From assembly GCA_019285715.1 (NCBI GenBank), contig CP079108.1:1007001-1071000 (forward strand): DNA of 64,000 nt, written 5' to 3'. The DNA comes from Sphingosinicellaceae bacterium. GTDB taxonomy: Bacteria > Pseudomonadota > Alphaproteobacteria > Sphingomonadales > Sphingomonadaceae. A program made the translations under genes and the position numbers. The notes below the pieces were generated by a model. The model saw nothing but the letters and a program-made list of their open reading frames with translations, was not told where the DNA came from and made no database searches. This document shows, one piece after another, positions 38,367 through 47,557 of this stretch; positions within the stretch are counted from its first letter, which is position 1; each line of letters starts with the position of its first letter.

Positions 38367-38735
38367 ATGGTGGTCGGCGAAGCTCGTCCGGTGGTCCTCG
38401 TCGTCGAGGATGAGGCCATGATCCGCATGGGGGCTACAGCGCTCGTCGAGGATCTGGGATTGGAGTTCTATGAGGCTTCGGGTGCCGACGACGCCATCAC
38501 TCTGCTTGAACAGCATTCGCACATCACCATTGTATTCACCGACATCCAGATGGCGGGGTCGATGGATGGGCTCGAGCTCGCAGCATATGCTCGGAAGCGC
38601 TGGCCGCCATTGAAGTTCATCATCGTCTCTGGGAACCACATAGCGGAAGCAGGGGAGATGCCAGAGGGTGCCGTGTTCTTCCGCAAACCCTATGGCGACG
38701 CCGCGATCGGCGAGGCGATCCGCGCTTTCTCCTGA
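38367..38735 (+). CDS. single-domain response regulator (CheY-like)
   Basis: A 122-residue receiver with no output domain. The acidic pocket is VVEDE (14-16), the phosphoacceptor Asp59 is in VFTDIQM, Ser/Thr is in IIVSGN, and Lys107 is in FFRKPY. The FFRKPY end is typical of regulators paired with HWE/HisKA_2 kinases. Start 38367 has GGAAGG 7 bases upstream; a longer frame begins further upstream. Probably the partner of the kinase at 36-38 kb, or of the one on the opposite strand. Confidence 0.9.
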   Translation: MVVGEARPVVLVVEDEAMIRMGATALVEDLGLEFYEASGADDAITLLEQHSHITIVFTDIQMAGSMDGLELAAYARKRWPPLKFIIVSGNHIAEAGEMPEGAVFFRKPYGDAAIGEAIRAFS

Positions 38736-38754
38736 AATGAGGGACTGCGTCTCG

Positions 38755-39825
38755 CTAGACGGCCTGGACCTCCGGCTCATCTGCAATACCGTCAACAAGT
38801 CGCAGTTTGGTTTCGTTGACGATGATCGATGTACCTGGGCGCCCGGGCGCGACGCGGACGGTCGCGTGTAGCTGCTTGGCGAGCGCGTTGACGATCGTGG
38901 TGCCCAGACCGGCTTTGGCGTCGGGCATGTCGCCGGGCATCCCTACGCCGTCATCGTCGACCGTCAGCTTCCACCCCGTGGCGCTGTCCGAATAGCCTAC
39001 CTGAATCTCGCCGTGCCGGTGGTCGGGAAACGCGTGTTTCAACGCGTTGATGACGAGCTCGGTCACGATGAGGCCGATGCTTACAGAGGCGTTGGGACCG
39101 GCGCTGCTGTCATCGACATCGACGGCGATCGACAGCTGATCGTGATCAGCGATCATCGACGCCCCGATGCTCTGGCAGAGCTGGCCAAGGTAGGGTTTCA
39201 TGGCGACGTCGGCCAGGCTGGACACCGCCAGCTGACGCTGAAGTTCGGCGACGGACATCACGCGATTGTGCGCGTTCGTGAGGTGATCGCGAAGTTCCTC
39301 GGACTGCGTCTTGCGGGCGCTTTGCATCAGCACGCTGGCGATGATCTGCAGGCTGTTGGCGATCCGGTGCTGCAGCTCCTGCAGCATGACCGATTTGTCG
39401 CGAACGAGCTCGTCCCGAAGACGGTCACTGGCGCGGGCGTCGGTAACGTCGAGGATCGCGACGAAGAGGCGGACAGCCTCATGGTCGTCGTAGTCGAGCC
39501 GATGTGCGTTGATGCAAAGGCACCTTACGCCGCGATTGCGCGTACGCAGGTCCAGTTCGTAGTTCTCGATCTTCGCGCCACCTGAAGCCACCGCGGTCAA
39601 CAGCGACCGCAAGCGTGGCGAATCCCATTCGCCGGTTCCCAACGAGAACATCACCCGGCCGGTGACGTCGTCAGGGTCGAGTTCGAACTGCCGGCAGAAC
39701 GCTAGGCTCGCGGCCACGACATCGAGTTTTCCATCGAGCAGTAGGAGGGGGGTTCCGGCAGATGCAACCATGGCGATCGCCAAGGTAAGTTCAACGGCGG
39801 GCGGCGGCGGCGTGAGGTGAGCCAT
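38755..39825 (-). CDS. HisKA_2-type sensor histidine kinase with PAS domain
   Basis: A 356-residue soluble kinase. The N-terminal PAS-like domain spans about 22-128 (LLLLDGKLDVVAAS). The phosphoacceptor is His153 in LQHRIANSLQIIASVLMQSA. The HATPase domain follows with VTELVINALKHAFPD (N box) and VDDDGVGMPGD (G1). The gene converges on the response regulator gene, ending 20 bases from it. A close paralogue lies at 63.2-64 kb with an almost identical phosphoacceptor helix. Confidence 0.95.
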   Translation of the reverse strand: MAHLTPPPPAVELTLAIAMVASAGTPLLLLDGKLDVVAASLAFCRQFELDPDDVTGRVMFSLGTGEWDSPRLRSLLTAVASGGAKIENYELDLRTRNRGVRCLCINAHRLDYDDHEAVRLFVAILDVTDARASDRLRDELVRDKSVMLQELQHRIANSLQIIASVLMQSARKTQSEELRDHLTNAHNRVMSVAELQRQLAVSSLADVAMKPYLGQLCQSIGASMIADHDQLSIAVDVDDSSAGPNASVSIGLIVTELVINALKHAFPDHRHGEIQVGYSDSATGWKLTVDDDGVGMPGDMPDAKAGLGTTIVNALAKQLHATVRVAPGRPGTSIIVNETKLRLVDGIADEPEVQAV

Positions 39826-40319
39826 CGTTTGTCCCTTTCTAGGGACCGGAGACTCGCAGCGTGAAAGCCATACCCGGCAGGCGGTTTTAATCGGGGGTGC
39901 GCGGTGCTGACCTTGCCACCCCAGTATTGTACGTTAGCACACCAAGCCGAGGGTCCGTCACGGATTCGAAACGCCGATATCCGTGGTTCGAAGGCGACAA
40001 GCGTCGCTGGTGCTTCATATTCGCAGAGTGCGCGGTCTCATTGAATGCCAAATATCGTCTACCAGTCGTTCGCCGTCGTCATGATAGCCTGACCGTGCCG
40101 AGGACGTGCGTGCCTTGGTGTTGCGTAGCTGATCGCAGCCGCCGCGTTTGCTTCGTGAAATGCGGCGTCCCGATACTTCGATAACACAACAGCGCCGGAG
40201 CAATGATAAATGTGCAAGATCGCTTCACTCGATTTACGATCGGACATGCACATTGGTCGGGGTTGCCAGCCGGTCGCCCCTGCTCGATACGTTTCGGACA
40301 ACCAACCAGAAAGTTAATC
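39826..40319. other. intergenic region, no gene recognised
   Basis: 494 bases between the divergent kinase and SWIB genes. Translation in six frames gives no recognisable protein. No clear promoter or structured element was identified. Confidence 0.45.
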
Positions 40320-40610
40320 ATGCCGACGACCGTCAAGAAGGCAGCGAAGGCGCCAGCCGCCGGTGCCAAACCGAATGCGTTACAGAAGCCGCTACAGCCG
40401 TCGCCGGAACTCGCCGAGATCGTTGGTAGCGATCCGATCGCCCGCGGTCAGGTGGTCAGCAAAGTTTGGGACTATATCAGGGCCCACAAACTGCAGAACC
40501 CCGCGGACAAGCGCGAGATCCTCGCAGATGCGAAACTCAAAGCTGTATTCGGCAGGGACAAGTGCACCATGTTCGAGATGAACAAGTATCTCGCCCAACA
40601 CCTGAAATAG
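40320..40610 (+). CDS. SWIB/MDM2 domain protein
   Basis: A 96-residue protein. It has a Lys/Ala-rich basic N-terminal tail (PTTVKKAAKAPAAGAKP) and then one SWIB domain from about residue 29: LQPSPELAEIVGSDP, VVSKVWDYIRAHKLQNP, and the terminal LKAVFGRDKCTMFEMNKYL. The fold is that of the SWIB/MDM2 p53-binding domain. Bacterial versions (e.g. chlamydial, often fused to topoisomerase) are thought to be chromatin or DNA associated. Stand-alone forms occur in sphingomonads. Monocistronic. Confidence 0.9.
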   Translation: MPTTVKKAAKAPAAGAKPNALQKPLQPSPELAEIVGSDPIARGQVVSKVWDYIRAHKLQNPADKREILADAKLKAVFGRDKCTMFEMNKYLAQHLK

Positions 40611-40819
40611 CGGTGCCCGCCGCAGGCCGACTTGACCGATAATCTCCGTCGCGCACCGGCCGCTGTTCTGCGGTACGGCTCGGGTGATCGTTGACCTGAC
40701 CAGCCGGCAACGACGAATGCTACGCTCCTCGGTCCACCGCCGCCTGCTCAGCCGAGCCGCAGAGACGACAGCTGTCGCGTGGGACATGAATACGGCGCGA
40801 CATGAAGCGGGAGGCTTCG

Positions 40820-41701
40820 ATGCTGGTTAAGTGGCTTCATCATGTCCAGCTGGCCATGCCACCCGGGGGCGAGGAGACCGCGCGTGCCTTCTACGTGCAG
40901 TTGCTCGGCATTCCGGAGGTCGAGAAGCCGGCGGGCTTGGCCGGGCGAGGTGGCTGCTGGTTCGAGCACGGCGCCCTGAGGGTTCATATCGGCGTGGAGC
41001 CGGTGTTCATGCCGGCCCGGAAGGCGCACCCGGCCTTCGTCGTCTCCGGTCTTTCCGAACTTGCCGAACGTCTGGAGGCGGCAGGCTTCCAGACGTCGCG
41101 GGATTTGCCGGTCTCGGGACACGACCGGCTGAGCGTCGCGGACCCGTTTGGCAACCGCGTCGAACTCATGGAGCCGACGGGACTCGACGAGCGCCTCGGC
41201 AGCGGCATCGATGCGGCGGCGGCGGCGGCGGCGGCTGCGGCTGGCATGGGCGCGCCGCCCGCCAACGCGACACTTCAGCCGTTGGCGTTCCTCGCCGGCG
41301 AATGGCGGACGACCGGGACGCATCCGCAGGTCCCGGGCGAGACGTTGAAGGGCAGGACATCGTTTACGTGGTGCGAAGCCGGGGCATTGCTGTTGATGCG
41401 GTCGACTGTGGACCATCCGCTGTTTCCAGATGGCACGGCGGTCATCGGCGGCGACGGGTCGTCGCGCCGGTTCGCGATGATCTATTGCGACGAGCGCGGG
41501 GTCTCGCGCCTGTTCGACGTGACCACCGGGCCTCGCACGGCGGTCTGGCGCCGTGACGATCCCGCGTTCTCGCAAGAGGTCACGATTTCGGCAGGCACCG
41601 ACGGCGAAACCCTGACCAGCGTGGGTCGGATATCCGTCGAAGGCGGACCCTGGACCGGCGACCTGTCCCAGATCTTCGTTCGTGAATTGGACGAGGAATA
41701 G
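40820..41701 (+). CDS. glyoxalase-type VOC domain fused by poly-Ala linker to a lipocalin-like domain
   Basis: A 293-residue fusion. Start 40820 has CGGGAGG 5 bases upstream. Residues 5-120 form a VOC/glyoxalase-bleomycin domain (LHHVQLAMPPGGEETARAFY ... HDRLSVADPFGNRVELMEP). Residues 132-141 are ten alanines encoded mostly by GCG repeats (41213-41242). Residues 150-293 form a DUF1579/nitrobindin-like beta-barrel (LAFLAGEWRTTGTHP, ending DLSQIFVREL). Each half occurs alone in other bacteria. The GCG run may be a slipped-strand fusion joint. Confidence 0.75.
   Translation: MLVKWLHHVQLAMPPGGEETARAFYVQLLGIPEVEKPAGLAGRGGCWFEHGALRVHIGVEPVFMPARKAHPAFVVSGLSELAERLEAAGFQTSRDLPVSGHDRLSVADPFGNRVELMEPTGLDERLGSGIDAAAAAAAAAAGMGAPPANATLQPLAFLAGEWRTTGTHPQVPGETLKGRTSFTWCEAGALLLMRSTVDHPLFPDGTAVIGGDGSSRRFAMIYCDERGVSRLFDVTTGPRTAVWRRDDPAFSQEVTISAGTDGETLTSVGRISVEGGPWTGDLSQIFVRELDEE
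41213..41242 (+). repeat. GCG trinucleotide repeat encoding ten alanines
   Basis: Seven GCG codons in tandem and then GCT GCG GCT, encoding the interdomain poly-Ala of the VOC fusion protein. Such a run is prone to slippage and may vary in length between strains without breaking the frame. Confidence 0.8.
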
Positions 41702-42135
41702 GCCGATGACGGTCGCAAGCGCGGGATCCGCTGAACGCCGCCTGCGAGACTACCGGAGCTCAGGCTCCCTGCAGTTTGGCCAGCATGAAGCCGACGAAGT
41801 CGGCGAGGAAGTGCGCGACCATGATCGACTTAAGACCCCGGCGCCGCAGGGACAGCAGCGAGGATCGCCGCGCCGAACGCGACAACGATCAGCTGCGCAT
41901 GAGCGGCAGTGGCACCGTATCCGGTACCTGGACGAGGGAAGTTCTCGGATGGCAGCCACGGGGGATCGGACTGATCGCCGATATCGATTGGCCAGAGTAT
42001 TAGATGAGCGTGCCCAGACTTCCAGCATATCCATGCGCAGCCATAGTGGCGCGACAGCGTCCAGAAGCACGTCTTTCCTATGTCGCGTTCAACGGCGACG
42101 GCGCTGGCTGTCATCGCCGCTGTTCCTAAGTACGA
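41702..42135. other. region with CPBP protease remnant, otherwise empty
   Basis: 434 bases between two convergent genes. Only the C-terminal remnant described separately (41757-41905) was recognised. Confidence 0.4.
41757..41905 (-). pseudogene. possible remnant of a CPBP/CAAX-type membrane protease
   Basis: One frame encodes SIMVAHFLADFVGFMLAKLQ ending at a TGA near 41767. An upstream stretch in another frame encodes LIVVAFGAAILAAVPAAP. Together they resemble the C-terminal part of CPBP intramembrane metalloproteases (FGxxLxxxxxxxGlxxxIxAHFxxDfxxf), joined by a frameshift. The N-terminal part is not recognisable. Tentative. Confidence 0.4.
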
Positions 42136-43704
42136 TTAGTTTGGATCCGATCCTTCGGTCGTCTGAGCATCTCCCACGCCGGCGTCCGCCGGCATGGCGT
42201 TGAGGGCGTTGTCGAGCGCCAGCACCCCCGGTGCGCTGGCAAGCCGCCGGTAGTCATTCTTGAAACGTTTTAAGGCATCAGCGTCGCTGGTCGAGAAGGC
42301 GAACGGTTCGAGTAGTAGCGGCTTTCCAAATTCCGCCGTCCAGCGTCCGCCTGTGCGCGATTGACTGACGAGCGGGAAGCGCTGGATCCCCGCGAAGACC
42401 CAGTCGCCGACCTGTACCGCTGCGAAAGCGATGCCGGCGGTGAAGTCAGGGATCGCCGTCGGCTCATGGAGCTCAACTGCCAACCGCATCTCGGTCGCAT
42501 TGATGAAGCGGTGGAAGTCACCGATCCGCTGGGCCTGTGCGACGTCGGCGATGGATACCGCGGGAACCTTCGTCCTGAGATGCCGAGAGACGAGCGCCAG
42601 CGGCAATGCGAGTTCCGCGATGTCGGCGAAATGATCCTGGTCCGGAAGGGCGTCCATTCTTGCTGTCGCGCCGAGAGCGACCTCGTCCTCCACGGTCACG
42701 CGCACGTCGATATCGCCTTTGCCAGCCCAGCGCACGAAGCTCAGCGTCTTCACCAGCTCCGCCGGCGAGGTCTTCTCATGCCCGTCGAAGTGACCACGGA
42801 TGGTCGCAGCGCCCGAGGGGGACCAGACGATGTCGAGGTTCGCCGCACGGAAGCGATATCTGTAGCTGTCCGCGGGCAGACCGAGGTTCGGCGGGACGAT
42901 GACGTCGGCGACCAGATCGACGATGGTGCCGTCGGGGCCGCGCATGCGGATGTCGGCGGTCGCAACCGGGTGTGCCTGCATGGACGCGCGATAGGTCGCG
43001 CCCTCCGGCACGAATGAGGGGAGCGGGATGTCGACGCCGAGGCGGCGCGCGCCGATTTCGAAGCCCTGCACCGGAATGTCGCTGGTGAGCCCGATGGTGT
43101 GGTCGATGAGTTCGTCGATGGAACTAAGCGGCCCGATTTTGATCTCGCCGACAAGCGAGGGCGGCGGCACGATGGCCGCCTTCACGGCTGCATAGTCGGC
43201 GCCGATGCGCCGTACCGTTTGCGCCATCCAAGGCAGGATGCTCTGACCATGGTGCAGATCGGCCTTGGTCATCGTGAGGCTGAACGTCTTCTTGTTGAAG
43301 TCGTCCTCGGACGTTCCGTCGCGGCTCTCCTCGCGGGCGCGCCTGAGTATGCGCTCAAGGAGTTCTCCCCAGACGTGGACCGCATGCCACGTCGCGACGT
43401 CGCTGCCGGCGGGAAGGGTCGCCAGCGCCACGAAGCAGGGATTCGGGCTCGTCGCGAGCTTGACTGCGTTGCTGAGCGTCAGGGTGACGGTCAGACCATC
43501 GGCCTCGTGGCTCTTGGTCTGCACGAAAACGGCCGGCAGCCTTGACTGCATGTCTGCCGAGACCCCGACGATGGTCTCGTGCTGGAACTGCACGATATGG
43601 TCCCAGCCGTGGTCGTCTTCGATCGCCGGGTTGCAGGTGATACCGAGGTCGGAACAGAGCGTGCCGAACCGCTTTTCGGCAGAGCGCCCTAGATTGCGAA
43701 CCAT
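42136..43704 (-). CDS. large protein with DUF4365-like PD-(D/E)XK N-terminal domain
   Basis: A 522-residue soluble protein. The N-terminal 100 residues look like a DUF4365-type nuclease fold: GRSAEKRFG (Glu10), DHGWDHIVQF (Asp35), AVFVQTKSHE (Gln62-x-Lys64), then TSPNPCFVALATL. The remaining 400 residues (beta-rich, with repeated IPLPSFVPEG, MRGPDGTIVDL and the like) are not recognised. It lies 58 bases downstream of, and on the same strand as, an XRE-type regulator, forming a two-gene unit that resembles a regulated restriction-like or defence module. The assignment is inference. Confidence 0.5.
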   Translation of the reverse strand: MVRNLGRSAEKRFGTLCSDLGITCNPAIEDDHGWDHIVQFQHETIVGVSADMQSRLPAVFVQTKSHEADGLTVTLTLSNAVKLATSPNPCFVALATLPAGSDVATWHAVHVWGELLERILRRAREESRDGTSEDDFNKKTFSLTMTKADLHHGQSILPWMAQTVRRIGADYAAVKAAIVPPPSLVGEIKIGPLSSIDELIDHTIGLTSDIPVQGFEIGARRLGVDIPLPSFVPEGATYRASMQAHPVATADIRMRGPDGTIVDLVADVIVPPNLGLPADSYRYRFRAANLDIVWSPSGAATIRGHFDGHEKTSPAELVKTLSFVRWAGKGDIDVRVTVEDEVALGATARMDALPDQDHFADIAELALPLALVSRHLRTKVPAVSIADVAQAQRIGDFHRFINATEMRLAVELHEPTAIPDFTAGIAFAAVQVGDWVFAGIQRFPLVSQSRTGGRWTAEFGKPLLLEPFAFSTSDADALKRFKNDYRRLASAPGVLALDNALNAMPADAGVGDAQTTEGSDPN

Positions 43705-43762
43705 GTTCGGGGAATAGCCTGATATCGCACCGAAGGCGATGGCCTTAACAAGCGCGGAAGGT

Positions 43763-44098
43763 TCAGGGCACCTTCGAAGTCGCGCTCTTTCGCAAGCCGG
43801 CTTTGCCTGTCTTGGGGATCTCGGCCTTGGCCCGCGGACGGGCGTTCACGCGGGGTGCCGGAACGAGCAGGGCCGTATCTGGCTCGACGCCAATGAAGAA
43901 CTCGGCCGGGGGGACCTTCAAGGCGAGCGCTAGCCGCCCGATCGTCATCAGCGAAGCGTTCTTCTTTCCCTTCTCGATGCGCCCGATCGAAAGCCGGTTG
44001 ATGCCGCACGCGTCGGCCACCTCACGCTGGTTCAAACCCGACCGTTCGCGCGCCTCGCGAATCCTTGTTCCGACATCGACGTAGAACTTGCTCTGCAT
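43763..44098 (-). CDS. XRE-family HTH regulator (partner of the 522-aa protein)
   Basis: A 111-residue protein. The HTH core is at about residues 10-65 (IREARERSGLNQREVADACG, INRLSIGRIEKGKKN). The C-terminal tail is Lys/Arg/Pro-rich. Start ATG at 44098; the frame is open for a further 41 codons without protein character. Probably autoregulates the operon with the nuclease-like gene. A second XRE gene lies divergently across a 304-bp gap. Confidence 0.85.
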   Translation of the reverse strand: MQSKFYVDVGTRIREARERSGLNQREVADACGINRLSIGRIEKGKKNASLMTIGRLALALKVPPAEFFIGVEPDTALLVPAPRVNARPRAKAEIPKTGKAGLRKSATSKVP

Positions 44099-44402
44099 CG
44101 GCGCATCGTAGTCGCGCGTTGCTCGCGCTGCCAATGCCACGCGACCCGTGGATGGCTGGCCGGCAAGGCTCGCGCCCGTCGCTTGGCTCGAGAGGGACCG
44201 GTCATCCGGGCATGCTGCCACGAGGCCGGCGGTCGCGACCGTCCTGACTCGGGACGGCTACGAAGCGAGCGGTTCGTGACGCTTCGCATACACTCACCTG
44301 GAAGCCGCCGCCGAGAGGCTGCCAGCCCGATGCCCCATCGAGCTGCCGCACGCCGTCATGGTCTGCCCCAGTGGCGTGGGACGCGCCGGGAGTTCCGCGC
44401 GC
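44099..44402. promoter_or_regulatory. shared upstream region of two divergent XRE genes
   Basis: 304 bases without a gene between the divergent HTH genes. It contains CCGTCC (44239-44244) and GGACGG (44252-44257), 6-bp inverted arms around a 7-base spacer. This is a candidate operator for one or both regulators. Promoter boxes are not evident in the GC-rich DNA. Confidence 0.35.
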
Positions 44403-44663
44403 ATGGACGCACGCTCGCTGCTCGGTCGCAACATGCGCAAACTGCGGTCCGGGCGGGGTATCTCGCAGGAACATCTCGCCGCCGACTCGTCTATCGACCG
44501 CGCCTACGTCAGCGAACTCGAACGCGGCGTCGTCGCGGCCTCGGTCGACATGCTGGACAGGCTCGCCGCAATCCTGGATGTGCCGGTCGCGGCCCTATTC
44601 GAAGTTCCGGCCGCAGGTGAGAAGCCACCTCCAAACCTGCCGAGAGGTCGCAAGCGGGCCTGA
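44403..44663 (+). CDS. XRE-family HTH regulator, small
   Basis: An 86-residue protein starting MDARSLLGRNMRKLR. It has the classical HTH_3 sequence GRGISQEHLAADS, SIDRAYVSELERG and the DMLDRLAAILDVPVAALFE helix. The C-terminal tail PPPNLPRGRKRA is basic. Divergent from the other XRE gene. It could control the neighbouring nuclease-like operon. Confidence 0.85.
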   Translation: MDARSLLGRNMRKLRSGRGISQEHLAADSSIDRAYVSELERGVVAASVDMLDRLAAILDVPVAALFEVPAAGEKPPPNLPRGRKRA

Positions 44664-44707
44664 CCTTCGCCAATAACGAGTGTATCCACCCGTGGACCGA
44701 TCCCGCA

Positions 44708-45169
44708 TTACGCCAGACCATCCGCCAGCAGCACGAACGACGCAGCTAGCAGGACGAGGTCCTTGATCAGGAACGTGCCGAAAGTCGTCGACAGGAAATA
44801 GGGAGGGCCCCTGTGTTCGAATGCGCCCGGCGTGGTCAGCAGGAAGCTCAGCGTGACCAGAAAGGTGCCAATCGAACCAGCCGCGCCGAGGAGCGCCACC
44901 GGACCTCGCGGCCAGCTGAAACCGGCCGCGAGACATAGGCCGATGCCAATCTCGGCTCCCCCGACAACGCGCGCCGCCCCCGCTTCGCCGAACCGGCTCA
45001 GCCATCGGGTCAGCGGGCTATTAGTCAATAGTGGATCAATGCCCTTGGCCTCGTAAGCGAAGAATTTCAGCGTTCCGAACCAAAGGAAGGTGACGACCAG
45101 CGAAAGCCGCAGCAGCAGTATCGCGATCTGCTCGAGCGGGGTCCCCGCCATATTGGCGATGTCTTTCAT
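44708..45169 (-). CDS. DUF417 / YkgB (RclC)-type membrane protein, paralogue 1
   Basis: A 153-residue inner-membrane protein with four hydrophobic helices. The family signature LWFGTLKFFAYEAKGIDPLLTNS lies after the first helix, and RVVGGAEIGIGLCL and GTFLIKDLVLLA follow. E. coli RclC (YkgB), the characterised member, belongs to the reactive-chlorine resistance operon rclABC; its precise activity is unknown. It lies downstream of the quinoprotein gene on the same strand. Paralogues are at 51948-52406 and 59603-60127. Confidence 0.85.
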   Translation of the reverse strand: MKDIANMAGTPLEQIAILLLRLSLVVTFLWFGTLKFFAYEAKGIDPLLTNSPLTRWLSRFGEAGAARVVGGAEIGIGLCLAAGFSWPRGPVALLGAAGSIGTFLVTLSFLLTTPGAFEHRGPPYFLSTTFGTFLIKDLVLLAASFVLLADGLA

Positions 45170-45304
45170 CGCGCTCTCACGCAGGAACGCTTCGAGTGGG
45201 GATGGCTCATGATCTCCCGATCGCGACAGTGCTGACGATTCGGCTGATCAGGGACGCGGGGGACCCTGGGAGAATGTGACGCGGTAGGCGAAGGTCTGCG
45301 ACGG

Positions 45305-46981
45305 TCATGGCGAATCCTGCTCGTCCGGCAGGCTGTAGATGAAAATCTGCGCTCTCGTGCCCTTGACCCGCCACTCGGCGTCGGACTCCATCCCCGCCGC
45401 GACAGCGATGTACTGCCTGCCATTCACCGCGTAGGTCACGACGCCGCCGCCCACCGGCTGCCTCGTGGCATCCTTCCACAGCATCCTCCCGTCGAGCGCG
45501 TCGAAAGCCATGACGTTGCCCTTGAGGTCGGCGGTGAACACCAAGCCCCCGCCCGTCGATATGACACCGGCGATGATCGGCGCTTCGGCATGGTATCGCC
45601 ATTTCGTCCTGCCGCTGTCGGCGTCGATCGCATTGAGCCAGCCGGAGTCTTCACCTGGCGGATCGAAGGCGCCGAAGAACGATCCGCCCGGTTCGCCGCT
45701 GAAGGTGTGGCCGAGCTTCGCCGGCGGTGGGGGGTTACCCAACTTAACGGTTGTGCAAACGTCGGCCGTGCCGATGAACAGCGTGTTGGAGGATGGATCG
45801 AATGCGGGACCGTTCCATTGCACCCCGCCCCTGATGCCGGGACAGAAGCGCGTACCCGCTGCTCTGATCGGCGCCTCGACGTTGAGTAGTTTCGTGATTT
45901 CGGTCCTGTACGACGTCCTGCCGGTATCGAGGTCTATCCCGTAAAGGTGGCCGTCCTTCGCACCAACGGACATCATGCGGACCCCGTCCCTGGTCGTGAT
46001 CAGAGCGGGCGGCGCGACGACATCCCAGTCGTGATAGTCGCCGGGAGTGATCTGATAGTATCTGCTGAGCTTACCCGTGCCCGCGTCAAGGATGACGATA
46101 GAATTGGTATAGAGGTTGAGCCCGGGACGAGAAGCGAGGTCGAAATCCGGAGCCGCGTTGCCGACAGGGACGTACAGTAGGGCCCGTTCCTCGTCCAACG
46201 TGCTTGAACTGTACGAACCGCCACCCGTCCGTGGCGCCCTTGCGGTGGGTTTCGGCCAGGTCTCGGAACCTGGCCCGGTAAGGGGCGCCAGTTCGAACGT
46301 CCATTTTCTCTTCCCGGTCGTGGCGTCGAAGGCCATCATCCGCCCGCGCACACCCGCGATGTCGCCTCCGGCCAAGGTCGTGTATACGGTTCCCTTCCAG
46401 ACCTGCGGAGCAGCCGGCAGGCTCTCCCCAGCCTTCTGGCTCGCGGCCTTGGCCCTCCAGAGCTGCCTACCGGTCGTGGCGTCATGGGCATAGAGATAGC
46501 CATTGCCGACGCCGCGGAAGATACGCCCGTCGGCATAGGCGACGCCGCGGTTGTTGTTGATCGCGTCGGGAGGCGGCGACACCTTGAACTCGTTATAGAC
46601 ATGCTTCCATTTCAGCGCACCCGTGGCTGCGTCGATCGCCATCGTGCTGCGGTTAGCGCTGATGTACATGACGCCGTCGATCACGACCGGCGCTGGGGCG
46701 AAGTTGCTGGTCTCACGCAGATCGTAGGACGCCGAAACCTTCAGCCGGCTCACATTGTCGCGATTGATCTCCTTCAGCTCGGATCTCCGTTGCGAGTCAT
46801 GAGTATTCGCAAAGCCCGACCAATTGTTCGGATTGACGGCGGTCGCCTGCGTGGCCGTGGCTCGGACGCTGGCCGCGGGAGCGGCGTCATTGTCCGGCGC
46901 CCGCGCGGCGGCCATCGCTTCTCTGAAGGCCAGGGCGAGGACGCAGGTTCCAAGCACACGGAGTCCGTGTCGTTTCATCAT
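45305..46981 (-). CDS. PQQ-binding beta-propeller protein (quinoprotein dehydrogenase)
   Basis: A 558-residue exported protein. The signal peptide is MMKRHGLRVLGTCVLALA, with cleavage after about residue 24. The propeller repeats show the tryptophan-docking pattern AxDAxTGKxxW, e.g. AIDAATGALKWKHV and AHDATTGRQLWRA. Functional landmarks include NFAPAPVVIDGVMY, VLDAGTGK..YYQ, PGDYHDWDVVAPPALI and the C-terminal GGGVVTYAVNGRQYIAV. There is no CxxCH haem c site. It should be a PQQ-dependent dehydrogenase of an alcohol or sugar, but no PQQ biosynthesis gene is nearby. Upstream of the DUF417 gene, possibly cotranscribed. Confidence 0.85.
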   Translation of the reverse strand: MMKRHGLRVLGTCVLALAFREAMAAARAPDNDAAPAASVRATATQATAVNPNNWSGFANTHDSQRRSELKEINRDNVSRLKVSASYDLRETSNFAPAPVVIDGVMYISANRSTMAIDAATGALKWKHVYNEFKVSPPPDAINNNRGVAYADGRIFRGVGNGYLYAHDATTGRQLWRAKAASQKAGESLPAAPQVWKGTVYTTLAGGDIAGVRGRMMAFDATTGKRKWTFELAPLTGPGSETWPKPTARAPRTGGGSYSSSTLDEERALLYVPVGNAAPDFDLASRPGLNLYTNSIVILDAGTGKLSRYYQITPGDYHDWDVVAPPALITTRDGVRMMSVGAKDGHLYGIDLDTGRTSYRTEITKLLNVEAPIRAAGTRFCPGIRGGVQWNGPAFDPSSNTLFIGTADVCTTVKLGNPPPPAKLGHTFSGEPGGSFFGAFDPPGEDSGWLNAIDADSGRTKWRYHAEAPIIAGVISTGGGLVFTADLKGNVMAFDALDGRMLWKDATRQPVGGGVVTYAVNGRQYIAVAAGMESDAEWRVKGTRAQIFIYSLPDEQDSP

Positions 46982-47545
46982 GGATTCCCAGCAGTTTCGA
47001 TTCCGCCTTTGGCCATCCGCATGCAGTGGCCTTTTCATCTCAAGAAGAATTTCCGCGCCGCGACGGGCGGATTCTCGAAACAGAGCGACCCGAGTGCGAC
47101 CGTCGATAGGCTCGGGTCGACGCCGTAGCTGAGCGACGCCGCCTCGAAGATCCAAAGTGCGAGTGCCAAGCGCAACAATGGATTTCGTCATGCGAACTCA
47201 TCACAGCAATTACGCGCCTATGGAATTTAGGAACTCGGAATCATCGCCGCCCGCAACTGAGTTCAGGCAGTCAAATCTCAATTTGCGCAAGAAAGTATAA
47301 TTAGAGTCACGATCCGGCGGTGTCTGCACGGGCTGGAGTCTCAGAGCGGTGGAACAACAAGGCTAGTTCTTGCCGGCCGGAAGGCTTGAAGCACGCGAAA
47401 CTGAGCAGAAATCATGGATACGTCATAACTGCCCTTTTGTCGTGATATTGCTAAACACCGCGTCGTCTAGAACTTCTTTGGCACTTGGTGGTTTAGACTT
47501 CGCAGAAACCGTTGATAAAGCTCAACTTGATCCTGCGCGAAGCCA
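46982..47545. promoter_or_regulatory. divergent regulatory region, 564 bp
   Basis: No gene. It is AT-richer than its surroundings, with a perfect TATAAT at 47296-47301 in AAAGTATAATTAG on the plus strand but no good -35 box. It serves the quinoprotein gene (minus) and the DUF2231 gene (plus). Confidence 0.4.
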
Positions 47546-47557
47546 ATGGAGCACGTT

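Noticed and set aside
47296-47301. TATAAT as a strong promoter
   Set aside because: No matching -35 box at 16-18 bases; kept only as a note in the regulatory region.
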